Made by a program: the position numbers and the translations under genes. From contig BQMJ01000060.1 in the NCBI GenBank assembly GCA_025991245.1, forward strand, positions 62,001-126,000: a stretch of 64,000 nt of DNA, written 5' to 3'. Shown piece by piece: positions 56,535-64,000 of this stretch. This stretch comes from Galdieria partita (lineage: Eukaryota; Rhodophyta; Bangiophyceae; Galdieriales; Galdieriaceae). Every line of letters starts with the position of its first letter. Positions within the stretch are counted from its first letter, which is position 1. Below the pieces are notes generated by a model. It was not told the origin of the DNA, searched no databases, and was given only the letters and a program-made list of their open reading frames with translations.

Positions 56535-59349
56535 ATGTTTCGTCTATATACACGTTACGTAGTATCCAGACTTCGGTTAGTAGGTTCTGGTTACCGTTTG
56601 CAACTTGGTTATTCATGGAGGAAACCTTTGTCGGTTGGAAAGAAAAGGCTTCCAGATATTATTCGAAACTTTCCGATAGTTTCAAAAAGACATTGGACGA
56701 GTACTTCAAATATCAAACAGCAAGAATCTGAACAGCATGTTGCCTCTTTGGTGGAAAGTGACAGGGAAAGATATTTTGTCAAGAAAGTAAAGCCTCTATC
56801 TGATAAGGAACGGGAAAGACTTCGTTTTCTTTTGAGAGAATATGTGATAGATAATACTTCGTATCTCGAGAAGGCTGTTGAGATTGGTATCAGTAAAGAG
56901 ATTTACCCTCGGGCACTTCGTTTATTTAGAAAGCACGTGCATGAGGCAACTGGAAGAAAAGAACTATATACTCGTGAAGATGTTGCATTGTACAACGTTG
57001 TATGGAAGGCGCTTTCTCAAGGTAAGTATAGAAGATAATTAAACTGGTGACTGAATTGTTCTGATAACTATATAGAAGACGATGCTAAAGCTCTAGAAGA
57101 ATTGTTTCCAAGTTTTATAGAATATACCAAACAGTATTTTCCTGAAGAAATTCAAGTCCGTAACCGAATGAGAGAATATGCTGATTTACGATTACCTCAT
57201 TTGTTATTTCCAGAAGCTCGAAAAAGGAAGAGAAAAGTAAGTGCCTATTTATTGTTTGTTTTCTAATTCGTCCATATTCTCTATCTTAGATTGTCTATCA
57301 TTTTGGTCCTACGAATAGTGGAAAGACATATTTTGCAATGGAGAGATTGAAACAGGCAAAGAATGGAGTTTATGCTGGACCTTTGAGACTACTTGCTTGG
57401 GAAGCCTTTGAAAAAATGAATGCTGACGGTGTTTATACCAATTTAATGACTGGAGAGGTGTTTTTGTAGATATCCAATACGATATTATATATGTGTTCAT
57501 TTGTATTATTAGGAAAAGAAAATGATTCCCTTTGCTTCACATACTGCTTGTACAATAGAGATGCTCTCAACAGAAGAGGAATATGAAGTTGCTGTATTGG
57601 ATGAAATTCAGATGATTGGAGATGCACAACGTGTTTGTATAACTTGATTTATGAGCCTGTTTTGAAACTTACTTTGTGTTGCTAGGGTTGGTCTTGGACT
57701 AGAGGATTGTTAGGTATTCAAGCTTCTGAAGTACATTTATGTGGAGACCCCAGTACAAAAGGTAGGCTTGAGTATTGTTGAAACGGCTATGATTGACACG
57801 ATAAAGACTTATTGAAACAGTTGGCTGAAAGATGTGGAGATGAGTTCGAAGAAAAAGGTTGGTTGTTTGTGTTCTTATTGTCGTTTTGTTGGACTTTCAT
57901 TAGAATACTTTCGTCAAACACCTCTAAATATATCTCGCAAGAGTCTAAATGGTGATCTTAACAAGTTGCAGGATGGAGACACTATTGTAGTATTTTCAAG
58001 ACGCGACGTTTATGAAACTAAATATCAAATTGAACAAACCATTGGTAAAAAGTGTTGTGTTATTTACGGAAGTCTTCCTCCAGAAACTCGAAGTTATCAA
58101 GTAAGAAATGAATTCATCATCATCAGATGTATTGTTTAAATATGTTGACTCTTGTTAGGCCAGATTATTCAACGATCCTGATTCGGAATATAAAATATTA
58201 GTGGCAACGGATGCAATTGGTATGGGTCTCAATCTGAATATTAGGAGAATTATATTTGCCAGTAAGTATTGAGTATTTTGGTGTGTTATTAGATGGAAGA
58301 ATACGTTCACATATGAAAATAGGTTTGGAAAAGTTTCATGGCTTATCCTCTTCTGCTCGTAAAGAACCCTTGTCCTTTGCTCTTATTCGTCAAATTGCAG
58401 GGTTTGTAGTTATCTTTTGATTCCTACAAATTTCTTATTTTATATTCTAGTCGTGCTGGACGTGCCTTTAGTATATATCCCAATGGAGAAGCCACTTGTT
58501 TATATGAACATGATATTGCACGTTTACAAGAAGCCTTTCAAGGTTCCGTTCCTTCCATAGATAGCGCTGGTTTGATGCCTACTTTGGATCAAGTAAGATG
58601 CTTAATTTTTCAAAACTAGAATGGACGATATTGAACTATTTAGATGGAACTATTCGCATCTGTAGTGGGGGAGAATGTAAAGCTCTCGACTTTGTTGGAT
58701 CTATTTGCAGAATATGCCAAGTTGGATAATTTGTTTTCTCTTTGTGAGCAAAAATTTTTAGAAATGCGTAGAATTGCACGTTTGTTACAGCAAGTACGTT
58801 TCATATCTCCTTTGAGTTGCTTTTAATTGGGTTGCAACAAGGCTGGTACCTTATCTTTGAAGGAACAATTTGAATTTTGTCAAGCTCCTGTAAATGTTTC
58901 GGACCCATTTCTTATGAAGTATTTGTTGAGGTAAAGAATACGTTGTTGATTGATTGGTTGCTTAAAAATAGCTCTCTCGTAGTTTTGCGAAGAATGTTGC
59001 TGCAGGCAATCGATCCGAACTCACTGTCCGACCTTACCAAGGGAAATTATTAACACAACTTGATTTACAGAAATTGGAAAGCAGATATCGAATATTTGAT
59101 TTGTATAGCTACTTGAGTGAGAAGTTTGGCAGAGAATTCTTCCCAGATTATCAAGTGGCTCTTGCATACAAAAGACGTACCATTCAATCTTTAGAAACGG
59201 CGCTGACGGAAGGCATTCGATTCCAAGATGATTCGGACAAGAATAGTATACCGAAAAAGAGTTCGCCTGAAGAGCAACCGCAAGACAATTGGTTCCGTCT
59301 TCCAGTTTCTGAAGAATCGTCCAGAGCCAGTGACATTCCTTTAAAGTAG
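56535..59349 (+). CDS. SUV3-type mitochondrial ATP-dependent RNA helicase
   Basis: Thirteen exons (56535-57021, 57076-57236, 57290-57457, 57513-57632, 57686-57761, 57807-57857, 57904-58100, 58159-58261, 58323-58401, 58451-58592, 58644-58793, 58842-58930, 58983-59349) give 729 aa. Helicase motifs: [11 protein letters not shown], Ia [75 protein letters not shown]. The DEIQ box and NLNI stretch are SUV3-specific. The basic, acid-free first 40 residues form a clear mitochondrial presequence. SUV3 unwinds RNA for degradation with a 3'-5' exonuclease. Confidence 0.95.
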
Positions 59350-59760
59350 AAAGAATTGCTGACAAGTAGTATAATGAATGCTTTGTTCATGGAAAGAGGA
59401 CGGGTCTTGTTCAACTGATTTCAATGAGGATTTGCAATTTGTATTTTGGAATGAATTTTGAATGATGTAGCGATAGATTATTTCATCATTGTATAATATT
59501 ATAGAAATAGCCTAGTAAAGACATTTTTATAGTATTTCAAAGAAATACAACATATCACAACGTCTCGTCTATATTTTACGAGTGATTCTACAACACCCAA
59601 TAACGAGTTCTTGTTAAGAAAACAATGTTTAAACGAGTAAAACGATAGTAAAGTTCTCATACTTGAAAGCTAAACATGAAAATATACAGTAAATTGTACA
59701 CGAGTTTTATGAAAGGTTTGTACATCTCATTTTACACAGGACTTTGCTGTTCTATCACAA
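59350..59760. other. Intergenic region between convergent genes
   Basis: 411 bp hold the 3' ends of SUV3 and the P4-ATPase. It is AT-rich, has no open frame of note and shows poly(A)-signal-like AATA and ATAAA strings on both strands, but no defined terminator can be named. Confidence 0.4.
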
Positions 59761-62700
59761 TTATAAAGCCGGAGATGAGACTGAATTCGGGTTGACATTC
59801 CTCTGTCGCCTCTTTCTCTTTTCTTTAATGGCCTCCTGTCTTACAACCATCCAAAATCGTGGTCTATATACATTACGATAACCATGAATAATGAAATCAG
59901 GAAGTAAACAAAGAGAAACAGCAACTAAGATAACAAAATAAAAATACGCACTAGAACTCATTTCATTGTACCAAGTCCAATAGAGGTCGTTGCCCAGAAA
60001 TGCTGAACTGCTCGTAAAGAAATCGGTTGTGAAGAGAATCAAATAAACTAAGAAACATGCCAAACAAAAAAGAATGCCCAAAACATTCACCCAAGTCCAG
60101 CGAAGCGTCTCTAAAGAAATCTTGCTCAACACTACAACTTCCACTCCTATCCAAAAAATCAAACTGAGTCTACTCCACAAGACAGCCGAAACTTACCAAT
60201 CTGAAACATAACGATCAATGAACTCAACCCAAAGGTAAAACCTTGTGGATTCCAAATATCTGTAGCGTCTGCACTATTATACAAAGCCAAAACAGGAACA
60301 AACGACAATACTAAAGAGTGCCAAAAACCTGACAAGAGCCAAGGGATGGTAGACCTTAGATTGAACTCAGATTTCGATCTAAAGAATGCCACGTTAACAT
60401 GCAATGAAGCCAAATTCTATTTACATACTTATATACTGCTGGATATCGAAGAACCGCCGAAGCAGGAACATCACGCTCAAACCATCCCAACACCAAAGGA
60501 GCCAAACCAGTGTATAACAAATCATATAACAGTTCATAATAAGTGTTTGCCTACAATTTCCTGTTAGTAACTGCACAGTTCCAACAAGTTTCAAACTCAC
60601 AATTGCCTCCACTGAAAATTGACACCAAATATTATACCATAACAGTCCAGTAAATATTACAAAGTCCTTGTAAAAAATGGCCTTGAGACACTGTGAAATA
60701 CCAACATTCGCATAACGTCCATAAAGAGAAATAAGGCGACGAAGATGGCGAAACTCTCCAATAGAGAAATCAGATGAACGAGAAGCCTGTGCGCCTTCAT
60801 ATCCAGCAATACCGACTCCTACATGAGCTTCAAGTATCATAGGAACCTTAAAACAAATCATGTAAGAACTTGAGATAAAAAGACTGGATATCAAATACTC
60901 ACATCATTCCCACCATCACCTACAGATAATGTTATATCTGGATGATACTTCTTACAGGTTCTTACAACCCAGGCCTTATCCATTGGCTTGGTGCGACAAC
61001 AAATAACCGAGTCAAATTTTCGGGTAGCTAACGAAACAAATTCCTTGGCATATCTTAAGAGAGCCAAACTTAAAGAATCTCCTTCAACCACCAAAGTTCG
61101 TCGAGTTTTCTTCATATGAATGGGATCCATAGGAGCATCCTCTGAATGTCCATTCATCTCTGAATTCCAGTCATTCACTCTCTCTCTTGATTCCATATCA
61201 TTAAGATCGCTAGAATCTCTGTCCATTTCGATTTCTTGACAAAGATCTTCCAAAGACTCGAAAGATTTCAACTGGCACTCCATTTCTGACTCTGTTTGGG
61301 CAGTCAAATCATAAACTGCTGAATCTGAACCAATCAATCCACTTAAAACACCTACATTAACTGCAGTTTCTCGTTTATCACCTGTCAGCAGCCAAATACG
61401 AATGCCACATTGACGCAAATAACTTATAGTCTCAGGAACATCATCTTGAAGGCGATCTTCTACTGCTGTTACTCCAACTAGCGATAGGTCACACTCTACA
61501 CTTTCCCATACTTCATAAATCTTGCTCTCTCTCTCATATAAGGCCAACTCTGCATGTTTAAGCTTCTCAATCCAATCTTGATACAATTCCTTTGAAAGTT
61601 CACGTTCTGCAAATACCAATGTTCGAAGTCCTTCCTTTGCAAATTTCTCCACGTGAAAGTTGGCAGTCTCAATCTCCTCTCGATTTTCTTGTTTCAAACG
61701 AGGAAAAATAACGGATTCTGCCCCTTTGACAAGCAGCAATATCCTACAAGTATGATATATCTTAAAAAGTTCCGTTTACAAAAAGCAATTACCTGTTCTC
61801 TGGTGTTTGAACGATGATCGACATTCGTTTTCGGTCAGATGAAAATTCACAAGTTGCCAAAATTGAATAAGAAACATAATTACCACTTGTAGGTGGCTTC
61901 CATGAGCTTTCTTCTTGATAGCCCTGAATGATTCCTTTGCGATATTCTTCTTCCAACAGAATAGTGTCACGTGTCCTCATAGCTAGGCGATAGCCTGAAA
62001 GTGCTGCGGTTTTTACAAATTCCATTTCATCGGTGTTTGTTCCTTCATATGAAACATGTTTTGGATCTAATGGATCTATCTCAACGGATAATTGCTCATT
62101 CATATCTAATGATGCAGTGCCAACAACTTTGCTATCCATAGAATCCTTTGGCTTCTCAGTCAAATGGCTTGTATCTTGTTGACTCGATCGGAAACGGAAA
62201 GGAAATTTTCGTTTCCATTTGGAAAACATTGCTTCATATCGAGAGGCAACTGAAGGAGAATTCGATATAGCTGAAGATATATTGGGTGCATCTTCTAATC
62301 CAACACCAAGATATGAACGCTTTCTATGTAACACGTCTCTAGCATCTCGATATCCAAATGTATCCAATGTGACATTACTTGACAGTTGTCGCTTAGGAGA
62401 CACAGGTTTCATAGGTAAGTCACTTGTAGCATTGTTGGATGATGAATTGAGACCAAAATTGTTGGTCAATACAGAGTGACAAAGTGCCATTGCTCGTAAC
62501 ATCTCTGCAAAATCGACAACATTGCAATTCTCTGGTTTTCCTTCGATACGATGAAACTGACGGACTGATGAGTCAAATTCAAATACATTTCCTTTCACAT
62601 AACATCTTCGAAATTCCATGATATTCATAGTCAGTGTTCCTGTTTTATCACTAAAAATATGTCCAACTTGTCCCAATTCAGTCTCCAAATCTGAATTTCG

Positions 62701-64000
62701 AACTTCTGCGCGAATCTTCACAATGTCTTCGAAGTCTTCTTCTTCTGGAGATTCTCCTGAGATTAGAGAAGCAAGAGATACCTTTTTCTTCTTTCTATAA
62801 GTAACCAAATTCTCATCCCAATGTAAAAATATCAATAACCCTGCTCGGGCCTTTCATTAAAAAATATAAACTAGTATTTCCAAAAAATTAAGTTATAACT
62901 TACTAATTCCAATGTAATGTAGGCTGCAATCGGAACTACTGTCCCACTCATAACAACATTGGCAAAAAATCCCAAAATTCCCATTAGTGCCGATGAATAT
63001 TCACTAGTTATTGTGCCTAAATACCAAGCACCTCGAAAGATTGAACTGTTCGCCTTTATACCTGCAGCCAAACCAAGTGCAAAACACCAAAGTATCAGAT
63101 ATGAAAAACATACAACATAAACTCGATTGATTTCTTTTTCAATCAACGAAAATTTGGACTGAGGTCTCCTCCATTGTTGGAGCATTTTGGTTTGCATACC
63201 GGCATAAATGACAATTCCATATAACCAACCCGAGTTCCTAACCACCGCCCCTCTTAGAAGCAAGTTATCTTTCGAAATTGGCTTCTCAACCACTCTGCTC
63301 CTCGTAGTACCCACAGGGTCAACTTGTTCAAGTTTAACAATACCAGCAAATGAATTCATGTTGATCGATGGCGGTTCACATCTTATTTCTCCACGAAGGC
63401 TGCTTATTTCCGCATCACTTGTTAGTGAAGAAGTGTCCGAAAGCACAAGAAATCTCTTCAAATTTGTTTCTCCATCCAAGGCCGAAGTTTCCAAAAAAAC
63501 AACGCCATCTTCTCTAGCAGCTGAGAGTGCAACAATATCTGCAGGTACAATATCACCATCTTGAAGAACAATGATATCACCGACCCTAATTTGACTCGAT
63601 TTCACGAAAACCCGGAAACCGTCTCTCACAATTTGAAACTTCATAGAATTTGCTTTCAAATCATTTTTAAGTCGAAATATGTCTTCCACAGCAGCTTTAA
63701 TCATCGTAATGCCTACTACAAGAGATAAAGGAACTATTGCTGTTACAGAAACTCCATTAGGAGTACTGTATACTGCTATCTGTGGAAAAACTCCTGACAA
63801 AATATTGATAATGAGATAGGCAAGGAAATACATCATCACCTAAAGAAAAATGAAGAGAAATGTTCACAACAAGTATTCCGAATCTATTTCATAACATACC
63901 CATCTACGAAACTGCTCATAAAGGTTTTGCGGAACAAACGACCACCACCGATATCTATTGAAAATAATTTTCAATCTGAACATAGAGAAACCATTCAAAG
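59761..64000 (-). CDS. P4-ATPase phospholipid flippase (N-terminus outside window)
   Basis: A multi-exon gene running off the right edge. In order: NLYEQFRRW|VMMYFLAYLIIN (TM1-2), VFLETSALDGETNLK (A domain, DGET), GTVVPIAAYITLEL (TM4; most P4 enzymes have PISL here), QVGHIFSDKTGTLTMN (phosphorylated Asp), KGAESVIFPRL, TGDKRETAVN, LSVGDGGNDVPM (hinge) and VGIAGYEGAQASRSSDFSI, then C-terminal TM helices and a Lys/Arg-rich tail ending SVSSPAL. It flips aminophospholipids to the cytosolic leaflet. The N domain carries a Ser-rich insert of about 150 residues. Exons of 62-63 kb are joined by introns of about 50-60 nt. Confidence 0.92.

Overview
The window is a nuclear segment of a compact, intron-rich eukaryotic genome, most likely an extremophilic red alga of the Galdieria type (Cyanidiophyceae). 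The evidence is AT-rich DNA, nearly all introns only 38-82 nt long with GT...AG ends, very short intergenic gaps, a cyanobacterial or plastid gene component (NblB-like HEAT protein, DprA-like protein, RimM, the GIY-YIG domain known from plastid GRXS16), plant-like enzymes (PurC, serine-glyoxylate aminotransferase) and a starch-binding CBM25/53-type module. I found no mobile element, virus remnant, CRISPR array, rRNA or tRNA. Species is inferred; frames and splice sites were checked by hand, so exon ends marked as predicted carry some risk.

Layout. 0-9 kb: 3' end of an unknown plus-strand gene, PTGES2-like protein, aldo/keto reductase, CRAL-TRIO protein, SUA5, UBTD-like protein, CDP-alcohol phosphatidyltransferase, SAM mitochondrial carrier, Rab6. 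9-19 kb: METTL21-like methyltransferase, NblB/HEAT protein, DprA-like protein, REV1, GDT1 transporter, MBL-fold hydrolase. 19-32 kb: WD40 (striatin-like) protein, ArsS radical SAM enzyme, multi-Myb protein, ribosomal protein L27a, bleomycin hydrolase, BAR protein, a DUF185-like methyltransferase, a CBM25-NYN fusion, Nudix (DIPP) hydrolase, GIY-YIG protein. 32-46 kb: acid lipase, three RING-H2 membrane proteins, a zinc-motif protein, a microprotein, TMEM184, RimM, DHHC palmitoyltransferase, a PurE-PurC fusion. 46-64 kb: PDI-like thioredoxin, ABC1 kinase, amino acid permease, serine-glyoxylate aminotransferase, RCC1-BTB protein, a Cys-rich protein, a small membrane protein, SUV3 helicase, and a P4-ATPase running off the right edge.

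The genes do not form one pathway. Shared themes are organelle maintenance (SUV3, REV1, RimM, SAM carrier, ABC1 kinase, NblB-like), membrane and lipid traffic (Rab6, BAR, DHHC, P4-ATPase, TMEM184, CRAL-TRIO, lipase) and ubiquitin signalling (three RING-H2 proteins, RCC1-BTB, UBTD). The most striking points are (1) a starch-binding module fused to a MARF1-type NYN ribonuclease domain, (2) a PurE-PurC fusion in the reverse order to animal PAICS, (3) a Myb protein built from one-exon-per-repeat units with all introns in phase 2, (4) a local RING-H2 family sharing an extra CPxxxYxG motif, and (5) extreme compaction: a stop codon directly abutting the next start (TAAATG), start codons overlapping in CATG, and convergent coding sequences that overlap by 29 nt.
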